Shown here: positions 35,219 to 46,209 of the stretch, in pieces
How the letters are laid out: every line of letters starts with the position of its first letter
How positions within the stretch are numbered: the first letter of the stretch is position 1
Assembly: GCA_951812925.1 (NCBI GenBank)
Contig: OX638369.1
Coordinates: 54,696,373-54,760,372, forward strand
Direction of reading: 5' to 3'
Source of the DNA: Calliopum simillimum
Lineage: Eukaryota; Arthropoda; Insecta; Diptera; Lauxaniidae
Length of the DNA stretch: 64,000 nt
Notes under the pieces: model-generated
Databases searched by the model: none
What the model was told of the DNA's origin: nothing
Seen by the model: the letters and a program-made list of their open reading frames with translations, nothing else
Made by a program: the position numbers and the translations under genes

Positions 35219-35982
35219 TGTGGTGTGGGTAATGAGACCCTTAGCTGGTGGTGTAAAAGTTGTGTATTGGCGCACACGCCTTTTTAAGCAGCCTCTAGGC
35301 TTTAGTGAAGTTTTAAGTTTTTAAGCCACAAGGCTATTCATCAATAATTAAAACAGCAGACGTCTTCAGTGTTTTAGCTCAGAATAATCATTGTTCTTTA
35401 TTGAAAAATGTTTTATTATTTATATAAAATTTGCCAGTATTTTTCCTTACCATTGTTTACCAGTATTTCCTAAAACTCCTCCTCTCTCTCTTTTGATCGC
35501 CAATCAATTTTCTTTGGTCGATCACGTATTTTGGTTTCTCACGGAAATGAAAAATACCAACAACAACATATGCACTAATTTTAGCCTTGACTTTAAATGT
35601 GTCGTTGGCTTTGATGCAACCTAATACTCTTCGTTGCATTCGCTCTTGTGCATTGCATTGATGTTGTTGTTGTTCTTACGCTTGCGCCAAGCATTAGGTA
35701 TGTTTAGCGGCGCAAGCCAAAGGGGATGAAAAATAATTGAAGTAAACAAATATGAATTTGAGTAATTTGTTTACGGGACTTTTGGTTTTCATGTGGGAAT
35801 TTATTTGTTTTGGCTAGTTTTTAGTTACTGTAGAATTCTATGGAATTCTTTGGTTTAATTGAACTAACACATGAATTGATTTCAAGTGTTTGAGTGTTGG
35901 TGGTCTTTAGGGTTTTGTGAGAAAAGTTACTTGAATTAAAAAGTGGCATTGAAAGCAATAGTGACTATAGGAGTACACTACA
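35219..35982 (-). mobile_element. LTR of the Ty3-type retrotransposon (3' LTR)
   Basis: This is 764 bp, TG...CA bounded, and matches the LTR at 42294-43035 at nearly every base I compared. The exception is one block near 35305-35335, where this copy is 22 bp longer. ATTG stands just outside (35215-35218). Confidence 0.9.
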
Positions 35983-35995
35983 CCCTGACCCTTAA
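35983..35995 (-). other. Polypurine tract of the LTR retrotransposon
   Basis: TTAAGGGTCAGGG on the minus strand abuts the 3' LTR. It is the expected primer for plus-strand DNA synthesis, interrupted by two pyrimidines. Confidence 0.5.
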
Positions 35996-36531
35996 GCGAA
36001 AATTTTACTTTTCAAAGTGAAAATTTTTAAGATGGTGGAGTTCTGGCAATGGAGGATTACATTATTTTGGCATTTATGATCGATAATGTTTTTTGATGTA
36101 ATAATTTTAGTAAAAATTTGGTAAAATATTTTTATGAATCAAATTTTACGAATTAATTTTACTTATACAATAAAGTTTTTTTTTGATAAAGTTTGAATAG
36201 TTTTTAAAGTTATTCTTATTTCTAAACATATGTAAGTATTAATAGAGTTTGAGATTATTTTAATTTGAATGATTAATATTGTAAAATAGCTTATGTTATA
36301 ATTTGAATGAAAGTATGTATTAAAATGTCTTATATTGTATTTACATTGTAGTCATACTAATTACTTATATTTCTGCAGAAATTAATTAAGTTTTAAATTA
36401 AGGTATCAATCTAAAAAACAATTTTAAAGTTATTCTATTTCCTTACATTAAAGTTTTTACACTTTAATTTCTTAAAAAAAATTGATTATAATTGTAATTA
36501 TGTATTGTATGTATGAGCTTAAATTAAAAAT

Positions 36532-39500
36532 TTACAATATTTTTATTTGGTGTACAGTGAATTTTTTTAACATATTGTTATGAAAGGATTTTAATTTATT
36601 GTTAATTTCGATTACGGAATTAACTCCGTTCCTTTCTTTTATAATATAAGGTCCTTTGTATGGACTTTGTGATTTCTTTCTAGTTTCTAGCTTTACAAAC
36701 ACTTGGTCTCCTACATTAAAATTTGACACGTTTGTGTTCTTGTCATACTGAATTTTTCTTTTGTTTTTTACAATGTTTACCAGTTCTCGCGCCTTTTTTA
36801 TTGCAGTCTGTAACCTAATCTTTAGTTCGTTTGAATAATTTTCTAAATTGTAGTGTTTTGTTTTGTCACTTATCAAATCACTTGGAAGGGATGGTAATCT
36901 TCCATAAATGAGTTCAAAGGGTGTGTAAAAATTTGAAACATGTGGTGTTGAATTGTAACAAAATGTGTAGTATGGTATCCAACGGTCCCATTCGAAATCG
37001 TCGGCAAAAGATAATAGGTACTCATTGAGTGTTCTATGGTTCTTCTCAAGTGCTCCTATTGTTTCATGATGGTAGGGTGCCGAAAATATTTGTTCAATTT
37101 TAAGCAATTCACACACATTTTTCATCAACTCATTTGTAAACTCTGAACCTCGATCAGATCTCAGTGTCTTAAAACATCCGTACTTGAGAATTAGCTGTTC
37201 TACGAGTGTTTGTGCAATTGACTTCGCATCCTTGGTTTCTATTGGATGTGCGATAACGAATTTTGTGAGGTCACATTGCATGGTCAGTATATAGCGGTAA
37301 CCGTTTGAGATTTTAAGTGGTCCGACAGTGTCAATTGTAATTGTTTGGAAACTCGTGGTCGGTGTGTCTGTTATGGTCATTTGTTCTTTAATGTGTCGCG
37401 TTTGCTTATTTTGTGGACATTTTTCACATTTATTTATGTATTTTATCACCATTTGCCGCATGTTTTTCCATGTGTAACGCTGTTTTAACTTGAGCACAGT
37501 TTTTCTGATTCCTAAATGACCTCCCTGGGGTGTGTCGTGGAATTCTTGTATTAATTTCAATTGCGTAGTTCTGTTTGTGATTCTTTTCGGGGGTACAAAT
37601 ATTAATATTTTAAGCGATTTATCGTATTTTATTTTTCTTTTCTGCTGCAGCTTATTAAATTTATTCTTTAATTCATTTTTATCAATGATATTAAATATAG
37701 CATCATCCTCTTGTAATGCTAATTCCTTAATGTTCATTTTGAACATTATAGATGACAGTTTCTCCAATAGCGAATCTAGATTCGTTGGATTATCACCACA
37801 TCGTACTAGTACGAAATCATCTCTTATTTCAACACATGTGTATTTCTTATTATTTGTATTTTCGCTTATTTCAAATTTCAAACGTTTTACGTTTCTGACG
37901 TCAGTTATAGATGTGCAATCCCATATAAAGAGTTGGCCTGACTCCTCTTGAGATGTGCATTTCTCTGTTGCAAGTTGCTCTTCTTGCTTTTTACTTCCCC
38001 TTGTTACTACTAGTGCTCTTTTTATTGTATTATCGTGTTCTGTTGGTATCATTTTTACCAATATTTCTGAATCGATTTTTATTCGTGATAGTGCGTCGGC
38101 ATTTGTATTTATTTTTCCTTTTTTGAATTTGATTTCAAAATCATAATCTGAAAGATCTAATCTTATGCGTGTCATTTTTGATGATGGGTTTTTATGGCTA
38201 AATAATGAGACTAGTGGTCGATGGTCCGTTACCACAATAAACTTTCGTCCGTATAGATATGGTTTGAAAAAATTTATGCTCCAGTGAATTGCGAGTAATT
38301 CTTTCTCTATTACTGGTTTGTTGATATCATGCTTTTGTAAAGTTTTACTTGCGTATGATATTGGCAAATCTTCTCCAATTTCACCTTGAGACAAAACTGC
38401 TCCTAAAGCAAAATTTGAAGCATCAGTTGTTAAAACAAATGGTTTTGAGAAATCTGGATATTGAAGAACTGGTGGTTCAATCAATTTTTGCTTTAGCGTG
38501 TCAAAAGCTGATTGACATTTTTCTGTCCATTTGAATTGTTGGTTTTTCTTTAATAAGGCATTAAGACATTGTGCAGTGGATGCAAAATCTTTGATAAATC
38601 GTCTATAGTAATTACAAAAAGCTACAAATCGTCTTACGTCGTCTGCGTTTTTTGGTATTGGGTAGTTTTTTATTGTGTCATGTTTTGCTGGGTCTGTTCT
38701 TATTCCTTCTTGTGTGATTAAATGTCCTAAATAAACTACTTCTGGTCTCAAAAATTTACATTTGCTAGCGTTTAGCTTTAAGTTGTATTGTGCTAATCGG
38801 TCGAAAACTTTTATAAGGTTGTTGTTATGATGCTGTAAACTGCATCCGAAAACTATAATATCGTCGACGTATAGAAAAGCTTCAGAGCTTAAACCTGTTA
38901 AAGCTATAGTGAGCATACGTTGAAAACTGTTTGAGGATATTTTTAATCCAAATGGTAGTCTCTTAAATTGGTAATGTCCATCATTTGTAGAAAAAGCTGT
39001 AAGTGGTTTGGATTTATTGTCTAATGGTATTTGGTGAAATGAACTCGTCATATCGAGTGTAGTAAAATACTTCGCTCTTCCTAATTTGTCTAAAACATCT
39101 TCTATCCTAGTTAGTGGAAATTTGTCGTTTACTAATTTAGTATTTAACTTTCTAAAATCAACAACTAATCGCCATTTTTTAGTGTCGTCACTGCTTTTCT
39201 TTGGTACAAGTAACAGTGGTGCATTGTATGGACTAACTGAATGTTCTATAACGTCATTTTGCAATAAGTCTTCTACCTGTCTGTGTATTTCTTCGTTATG
39301 TGCGTGGGGTAGTCTGTAGTTTTTTATGTATGTTGGAGTATTGTCGATTGTCGATAGTGTTTGTGTATAAAAGTTGTTGACTGTTAACTGTTCGTTTTCT
39401 AGGTGAAAAATGTGTTGATATTTTTTAAATATGTTAATTAGTGGATGATTCGGTTGTACGTTTAATTCTTTTAAGATTTTGTTGAATCGTACTTCGTCTT

Positions 39501-40240
39501 GTTTTGTATTGTTTTTAATTTGGATATAGTTTGAAAGTGGTTCTAGTTTTGGAGTAAATTTATTTATTTTAATCTGTTCGTCTTTTGTATTTAGTATCTT
39601 AACGTGGCATTTTCCGTTCGCAGGGATTATTGTATTTGCCAAAAATATACCTTCCTGAATCTCTTCATTTAATACCACGCTGTCCTCGTTTACTGTCAAG
39701 TTTATAGGTTGTATTATTTCCGTTCTAGGTGGTATACGTATTATGTCGTAAGCATGTTTGTTAAAATGTAATGGTAATATTACGTCTGTGTTTTCTAGTA
39801 TTATTGTTAGAGTTTGTGTTTCGTAGTCAATTTTGCACATATATTTTGATAAAAAGTCTCTGCCTAAAATGCCATCTGTTTCTATAGGAAAATTGTTCTC
39901 CACAGCATGAAATGTGTGTGGTACTATACGATATTGAAAATCAAGTTTAAGTTGTATTGTACCTAAAGTTAAAGTCTCATCATACGTTATGCCGGTTAAT
40001 TTACATCTATTGTCCATCATCAAATCTGTATTTTGATTGATGTTTTCTAGTTTGCAGATCGATATGTCTGCGCCTGTGTCGATTAAAAATCGCAAAGTTT
40101 TGCGTGAATTTTCGCATTTTAGATTAACGAAATTCGTTGTGTTATCCGATATTTTATATATATTTAATTTCGCTGTCCCGGTAGATCTTCGACATTGATC
40201 TCCGAGCGATTGTCGTTTCCCTGTCCGTTGGTATCAATGA
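36532..40240 (-). CDS. pol: Pol polyprotein (protease, RT, RNase H, integrase)
   Basis: Counting from the protease block at 40095, the order is: aspartic protease (FLIDTGADIS, D-T-G at 6-8); reverse transcriptase with LPFGL and YVDD at 409-412; RNase H with TDAS at 557-560; integrase zinc finger H853/H860/C890/C893; catalytic D922, D981 and E1017 (D-58-D-35-E); and a GPY/F-type YKGPY near 1146-1150. The frame is open upstream to about 40240, beyond the last possible in-frame start. It overlaps the end of gag by about 75 nt in the -1 frame, so it is probably made by ribosomal frameshifting. No stop, frameshift or missing catalytic residue is visible. Pol copies the element RNA in cytoplasmic particles and integrates the DNA in the nucleus. 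Only about 550 bp of non-coding DNA follow, with no env. Confidence 0.93.
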
Positions 40241-41441
40241 CATATACTCTTCCTTGGTTTTGTCCATTGTTGTAGTTGGAATTATTGCCTCTAGGGTTAT
40301 TATTCTGATTGCGGTTGTTATTGGAGTTGTTTCCTCTATTATTATAATTATTGTTGTTGTTTCGCGTATTTCTGCGCGGGTTTCTGTTGTTATAGTTTCT
40401 GTTGTTAGAATTGTTATACCCATTGTTATTGGTATTATTCCTGTTGTTGTTGTTATTCCTATAATTGTTTCCGTTCTGGTTGCGATAGTTGTTTCTACCT
40501 TGGTTATAAGAATTATTTCTGTTGTTATTACGCTGATTGTTATTGTGTGCACTATTTTGATTTCTGAAATATAGCAGTTGTTTATTTGTGTTTTTATTTT
40601 GCTCAACTTCGAGTGCTAAATTGGTTGCTTCTGTTAAGGTTTTAGGTTGTGCTGCAATTATTGTACTTTGTAAGTCTTCATTTAAGCCATTTTTGAATAT
40701 TGTCAGTGCATAATTTTCGTTCATTTTAAGTACCAAATTTCTTTGAGTTTCATCATTCGGTACATCATTTAACTGTATTCTGTTGAGTTCAGATACAAGG
40801 TTCAATAGTTTGTCTTTGAATTGATTAACTGAATTATTTCTTTGTGTTAAAGTGGCGAGTTGTGTGTGAATTTGCCCTGTCGTTAAAGAACTTTTGTATG
40901 CATTTTGTAATGATAATTTAAGATCGTTTAAGGTTTTAATATTTGCAGTATATCCTAACGTGGTTTTTACTTTTGCATCTAGTTTTATGTTTACTACTAC
41001 GTCTATCAATTTCGTTCTGTCACTTGTTGAATATCCTTCATGGATTAATTCAACTAATTTGAGGAAAGCTTCTAGTTCTTTGTAATTACCTGAAAAAGCA
41101 GGTATTACCTTCATAACGGTTTCTATACTGAATTCTACCATTTTCGGTTCTGTTGAATTGTTTTCATTTATTTGTTGGTCTTCGTTCTCTGTCATACTCT
41201 CTAACTGTGTACTCAATAGCCTAGTTGTTTCATTTATTAGTACATAAAATTCATGAGTGAAACGTTGTAGTTCTAAGTTTTCTTTTAATTGATTTTTATG
41301 TGTATCAAAAATGTTTTTAAGGGATTTAATCTCATCTAGCTTGTTCAAAATTGTCGGTCTAGTATACCCTCTTGTGATAGATTTTTTTAGGTTTATTTTT
41401 ATTACCCTAACCTTTTTATATATATCTGTTAGAAACTGCAT
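40164..41441 (-). CDS. gag: Gag capsid protein of the LTR retrotransposon
   Basis: This 425-residue frame starts at an ATG (MQFLTDIYKKVRVIK). The N-terminal and middle parts look like a Ty3-type capsid (VIPAFSGNYKELEAFLKL, then LNDLKLSLQNAYKS). The last ~130 residues are an extreme Asn/Arg-rich tail, NNRNNSYNQGRNNYRNQN-like, with no CCHC zinc knuckle. That basic tail presumably binds RNA in its place. It ends VEDLPGQRN. The plus-strand open frame over the tail (40254-40574) and the 150-codon frame at 40154-40606 are shadows of this low-complexity DNA. Confidence 0.88.
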   Translation of the reverse strand: MQFLTDIYKKVRVIKINLKKSITRGYTRPTILNKLDEIKSLKNIFDTHKNQLKENLELQRFTHEFYVLINETTRLLSTQLESMTENEDQQINENNSTEPKMVEFSIETVMKVIPAFSGNYKELEAFLKLVELIHEGYSTSDRTKLIDVVVNIKLDAKVKTTLGYTANIKTLNDLKLSLQNAYKSSLTTGQIHTQLATLTQRNNSVNQFKDKLLNLVSELNRIQLNDVPNDETQRNLVLKMNENYALTIFKNGLNEDLQSTIIAAQPKTLTEATNLALEVEQNKNTNKQLLYFRNQNSAHNNNQRNNNRNNSYNQGRNNYRNQNGNNYRNNNNNRNNTNNNGYNNSNNRNYNNRNPRRNTRNNNNNYNNRGNNSNNNRNQNNNPRGNNSNYNNGQNQGRVYVIDTNGQGNDNRSEINVEDLPGQRN

Positions 41442-41450
41442 GAATATATT

Positions 41451-41711
41451 TTAAACATTATCTGTCCTATTGATATGTTTCAGTACATAGCTTTTGTAGT
41501 ACCTGTTTAGTTTGTACGCTATGTAACCAAGAATTGCTAACACTATAACAGTAATTATTACTGTGTTTACTGTTGACTGAATTTCTGCCTTAGTCACAGC
41601 TGACCCGAGGTTATTTTCTATCTCCTCGTTTATTGTGATAGTGTCTTGGTTTTTATTTTCTAACATTGTAAGGTATTTATATATGTCGTTTAGGTTAGGC
41701 AGAAAGAACAT
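41451..41711 (-). CDS. Small membrane-protein ORF upstream of gag
   Basis: An 86-codon ORF begins at the first good ATG of the leader (MFFLPNLNDIYKYLTML). It has an acidic/polar middle, one clear transmembrane segment (VNTVIITVIVLAILGYIAYKL) and a short basic tail with an N-R-T sequon. It ends in a single TAA. Nine nt later the gag ATG follows in the same frame, so reading through one stop would fuse it to Gag. I know of no named equivalent. It may be an accessory protein of this element, an N-terminal Gag extension cut off by one stop, or an env-like remnant in an unusual place. Confidence 0.5.
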   Translation of the reverse strand: MFFLPNLNDIYKYLTMLENKNQDTITINEEIENNLGSAVTKAEIQSTVNTVIITVIVLAILGYIAYKLNRYYKSYVLKHINRTDNV

Positions 41712-42275
41712 TTGTAAAAAGTTAGTTAGTCAAAAGTTTAAATTGCTATGTTTGTAATAGTTCTATTTATGTAAGTAAAAAAAAATCACGAGCATACAAC
41801 AAGACCATATGAATCTATGCATTTTTGTTTTAGCTTTAGAAAGTGGATTTCTTCTATTTCTACGTAATAATAAAAATTTCTAAAATAAAGTAAATTGTTA
41901 TTTATTTTGAAAAATAATGGTTCTGCATCGATGCTTTTCTCGTTCTATTAGTAACGTGTAAATTTTGCGAGTGTTCTTTTTAAATTATTTTGAACAGTCA
42001 TCACGTCCATCAGGATCATACGACAAGGTTTCATAGTGACTTGCAAGGCGGCAAATTATCATCTGCTACCCAGATTAAAGTATCGATTTTAACATTTTGT
42101 GGAATCATTTTGTGGAATATATTTTTCAGTTCAGCGATGCCAGAATATACGTTTTATATGATGGATTTGTTTCCATACTTCTTCTTTATTGAACGGCTCA
42201 GGAATAGAATTTGGTGTACGTTCCTGGTGTAAGAATTGGAAGCTCAGTAGAAAATTTTAGCTTTAGTCCTTTGCC

Positions 42276-42293
42276 AATTTGGCAGGATCGCCA
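42276..42293 (-). other. Primer-binding site of the LTR retrotransposon
   Basis: TGGCGATCCTGCCAAATT on the minus strand directly abuts the 5' LTR and begins with the TGG that pairs with a tRNA 3' CCA. The primer tRNA was not identified; an Arg tRNA is a guess from the TGGCGA start. Confidence 0.5.
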
Positions 42294-43035
42294 TGTGGTG
42301 TGGGTAATGAGACCCTTAGCTGGTGGTGTAAAAGTTGTGTATTGGCGCACACGCCTTTTTAAGCAGCCTCTAGGCTTTAGCTTTAGCTATTCATCAATAA
42401 TTAAAACAGCAGACGTCTTCAGTGTTTTAGCTCAGAATAATCATTGTTCTTTATTGAAAAATGTTTTATTATTTATATAAAATTTGCCAGTATTTTTCCT
42501 TACCATTGTTTACCAGTATTTCCTAAAACTCCTCCTCTCTCTCTTTTGATCGCCAATCAATTTTCTTTGGTCGATCACGTATTTTGGTTTCTCACGGAAA
42601 TGAAAAATACCAACAACAACATATGCACTAATTTTAGCCTTGACTTTAAATGTGTCGTTGGCTTTGATGCAACCTAATACTCTTCGTTGCATTCGCTCTT
42701 GTGCATTGCATTGATGTTGTTGTTGTTCTTACGCTTGCGCCAAGCATTAGGTATGTTTAGCGGCGCAAGCCAAAGGGGATGAAAAATAATTGAAGTAAAC
42801 AAATATGAATTTGAGTAATTTGTTTACGGGACTTTTGGTTTTCATGTGGGAATTTATTTGTTTTGGCTAGTTTTTAGTTACTGTAGAATTCTATGGAATT
42901 CTTTGGTTTAATTGAACTAACACATGAATTGATTTCAAGTGTTTGAGTGTTGGTGGTCTTTAGGGTTTTGTGAGAAAAGTTACTTGAATTAAAAAGTGGC
43001 ATTGAAAGCAATAGTGACTATAGGAGTACACTACA
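42294..43035 (-). mobile_element. LTR of the Ty3-type retrotransposon (5' LTR)
   Basis: This is 742 bp, TG...CA bounded, and nearly identical to 35219-35982. ATTG follows at 43036-43039. The short open frames inside both LTRs are identical because the LTRs are, not because they are genes. Confidence 0.9.
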
Positions 43036-43904
43036 ATTGGTATCTGGGGATCTTCAGGTATAATACCGCATTTTCCATAAAATCGCGAGTGAATTTTGGA
43101 CATTCCTTGAAAAACTGAAAGAAAGTGTCAAAAAAATATGCTTCGAATTCTCCAAATGCTTTAAGTTTATTAAGAGGTTTACAGAGCCTTTTCGTACAAT
43201 GACTTCACATTGTTCGAAAAATTGTATGATACGGTTTTTTTTTCATTGTGATCTCGAAATGAGTCGTACGATATCTCAAATTATATATCTTGATTCAAAG
43301 TAACGCACATGATAATAAAAATTAAAAAAAAAATAAAAATTTATGGGAGCCCCCATAGGAACTACAGATAAGGGTTAAATATGTTGCACAGAAATTTTAG
43401 GTCGAAGAAAATAATGGGTGAACACGGTTTTGCTTAAGGAAATTTTTTGAACTATGAAATTGTGGACAGACAGTTTTCGGTAGACGTAAACGTTAGCGAG
43501 ATATTTGCAAATAACTACTATAGGCGACTTTTGAGCCTTTGTAACTTTTTATGCCACGTAGTGATCTAGTTCTTATTTTTAGGATAAAAAAATTTAGAAT
43601 CTAACTTTTTTGATCAGAAGCTTATTCGATATCTTGGCACTCATTTCTTTACACTGCAATAAAACTCCTCGAAACTTTTTGTCAAAATGGGTATCAATTT
43701 TCATTAATTTGACAACGATTATATCAAAAATGTTACAAATTGTGAGCTATTTTGTATAGTTTTCAAGTTATGGGAAAAAACTAAAATAAGCCTAATGAAA
43801 ATGAGATTTTATTTGTTTGTGTAATTGTTCCTTATTGACTCGGAAGCTAACTGACAGATTTTACAAAAGTTTTCACATTGTGTTTGGCTAAGTTATAGAC
43901 TAAA

Positions 43905-44380
43905 AAAAGGGGCGATGCTACGCCCTTCAAAAATTAACTAATCACTTAAGAAGTGGGCGGTTGCACTACCTCAAAAAAAAAAAAAAAAAAAAAATTCATC
44001 ATATTTGACGCAGCTTGTTATAATTTGGTATATACATATGCAAAGACTATTAGAACAAATAATCCTCACTTGAAAAATGGGCGGTGCCACGCCCTCATGA
44101 AAACTGATTTATCAATTTTCTGAAACTGCTTGACGTAATTGGGTAAAACTTGCTACATACCTTATGTATTCAGAGGGCATTGGGAGAAATAATTTTTAAT
44201 GGAAAAATGGGCGGTGCAATGCCCATTTAAAGCAAATTATAAGGTTTTGTACAATGCTTCACTATGGTATGTCCAAGTTAAGACAGTGCAAGGACCAATA
44301 GGAATTAAAAGCGGCCGTATATCCCTTACATGGTACCCTCAACTTTGCGCTCTCTCTGTTACAAAGAAAATTTTAAAGTT
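43905..44380 (+). repeat. GGGCGGTGCCACGCCC module array (Helentron-like)
   Basis: Four diverged modules spaced roughly 45-130 bp have cores near 43909, 43953, 44080 and 44208, each like GGGCGGTGCCACGCCC. The series ends in CTCTCTCTGTTACAAAGAAAA, which recalls the Helentron 3' part. A poly(A) run lies at 43972-43994. No gene is seen. Confidence 0.4.
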
Positions 44381-44774
44381 TTATATATTTTTTTTTTGGA
44401 GCAGATCTTTTTAATGTATTTTTTTTTTGCATTATATTACACGAAAAGTTTTTTTTTTCTCGCATGAGATATAACTGCCACAAGTGCTGTTATTTGAACC
44501 GCGCACAAAGAAAAATCATAACACTTGAACACTTGTACAACCATACGAAAAAAATGCGTTGCATACAAAAACAAAAATGCATTTCAAAGGACAAAAGTGT
44601 GGTGATCAAATTAAAAAAAAAGTACAAGCTAATGAGTACGTGTGAGTGCTCTCATACATGATGACATTTCAACTTATAAGTACATACCCAAGAGGAAAAA
44701 TGTCTATCGCTTCTGATCCAAGCACTTCAAAAGCGCTTGTCCCCATAGTATATGTAGAATTATAGAAGCACTTT

Positions 44775-45198
44775 CACAATGATTTTTTATAAGGCTGCAG
44801 CAAGAAAAACATGGGTTCGAACCCAGCCCGGGTGATTTTTTTTTAAAATTTGTTTATTTTTTTTTTTTGCTTTATTTTTTTTTTATTAAAATATTTTTTA
44901 TTCAACATCTTTTCATTTCACTTTTCTATTTTACTTTCTCTTATTTATTTACTTTTGTTTAATTGAATTGAAATTGATTACACAATGATTCCATGTAAGG
45001 CTGCAGTAAGAACAGCATGGGTTCGAACCCAGCCCGGCTGATTTATTTTTTTACTTTTTTATATTTTTTTTTTGCTTTATTTTTTTTTAACAAAATATAT
45101 TTTATTCAACCTTTTTTCATTTCACTCTTCTGTTTTCTTTTCTCTTATTTATTTACTTTTGTTTAATTGAATTGAAACTGAGTAGGTACACAATGATT
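44775..45198 (+). repeat. 206-bp tandem duplication with Pol III B boxes
   Basis: CACAATGATT occurs at 44775, 44981 and 45189, giving two head-to-tail units of about 206 bp. Each unit holds AAGGCTGCAG, a perfect B box in a stem (GGGTTCGAACCC at 44813-44824 and 45019-45030), then CAGCCCGG and long T-runs. The rest is a T-rich stretch ending TTTGTTTAATTGAATTGAAA. Confidence 0.7.
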
Positions 45199-45275
45199 CT
45201 CGGAATTCGAATGTCAAATTTTGTTTGGACAACATTTGTTTAATATACAAATTTAATACCTCTGCATACCATCGG

Positions 45276-45380
45276 GCATTGGTGTAGCGGTCTAAAGGGT
45301 TGGTAAGTGTACGTTAAAATATTCTTTTTCTATCTATCATATGGGACGGACGTGGATTCAAATCCTGGTGCTGCCAGTTT
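45276..45380 (+). repeat. tRNA-like sequence with A and B boxes
   Basis: A-box-like TAGCGGTCTAAAGG, then GGATTCAAATCC as a B box, CTGCCA and a T-run follow in the order of a tRNA gene. About 45 extra bases lie between the boxes. The acceptor stem pairs only partly (GGCA/TGCC). It is a likely tRNA-derived SINE or pseudogene rather than a functional tRNA. Confidence 0.35.
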
Positions 45381-46209
45381 TTTTCTTTTTTTTTTAATTT
45401 TATTGAAAAAACGCTTACTACAGCATACAAATAAGAGGTTCAAAGGGCTTTTTGAAGTTAAAAGGAAGCGCTTTTTAGTGAAAAAGATGCACTTCAGAAG
45501 GGATTTTGAAGCACTTCTTTTCCCCTTGGGTACGAATGTGTGTGTTTGGTTAATCTCATTGTATGCAAGATATATAATTTAATTAAAGCATTTTTTTTTC
45601 CTACTGAATATTTCATTAAAAAAATATAATATGTGGTGAATTTATACTATAGAAAAAAAAAATGATTGCAATTTTTATCATCAGCATCATGCCAAATGAT
45701 AGCAAATTATCTTAAATCAATGCACTATTTGTTTGGGGCAATGCAGTGGAAAATGAGAAAAGCCTTAATTAAATGCTTAAGTATGCAATTTTTTTAATTG
45801 TCGGAATTTTTCCACTATTGAATTTTATTGATATTGAAAATGCGCTCAATTTGTAAAATTATGAACCATTTAATTTCAATTAAAATGATAAATATATGTA
45901 TTGCATGCGAGTATTAACAGAAATGCATATATTGTATGTATATTAGATTGATTTAAAAAAATATTCTTGAAAGTTCCATGAGGCCATAATGGTGTCAAAA
46001 TAGTGAGGTAAGAGTTTTTAAAATTTTTTCTGAAGGTCACTTAGAGGTCGCTCAAACCGTTTCATTGAAATTCACACCATAAAGCGGTTGTTATTTTACT
46101 AAAATGCTCGAAATGAGTCGTACGATATCTCAAATTTTTCGTCCAAAACCCAAGTGTGTCAAAAACGTTCTATCATAATCTTAACATCAAGAATATTCAT
46201 TTTAGATAA

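Larger units (their letters stand above)
35219..43035 (-). mobile_element. Complete Ty3-type LTR retrotransposon
   Basis: It is 7.8 kb and bounded by ATTG on both sides (35215-35218 and 43036-43039), the 4-bp duplication usual for Ty3/mdg-type integrases. On the minus strand the order is 5' LTR, primer site, leader, small membrane-protein ORF, gag, pol, polypurine tract, 3' LTR. There is no env. All three frames are open, so it may be a recent, possibly competent copy. The pol arrangement and long LTRs recall the mdg1/412 branch. Confidence 0.9.

Noticed and set aside
35391..35624. 77-codon ORF, repeated at 42444-42677
   Set aside because: Lies wholly within the two LTRs of the Ty3-type element and runs against its transcription.
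40254..40574. 106-codon plus-strand Ile/Val-rich ORF and 150-codon minus-strand Thr/Ile-rich ORF
   Set aside because: Shadows of the Asn-rich codons of the gag tail in other frames.
44775..45380. Functional tRNA genes
   Set aside because: B boxes are good, but acceptor and D arms do not form and box spacing is wrong.
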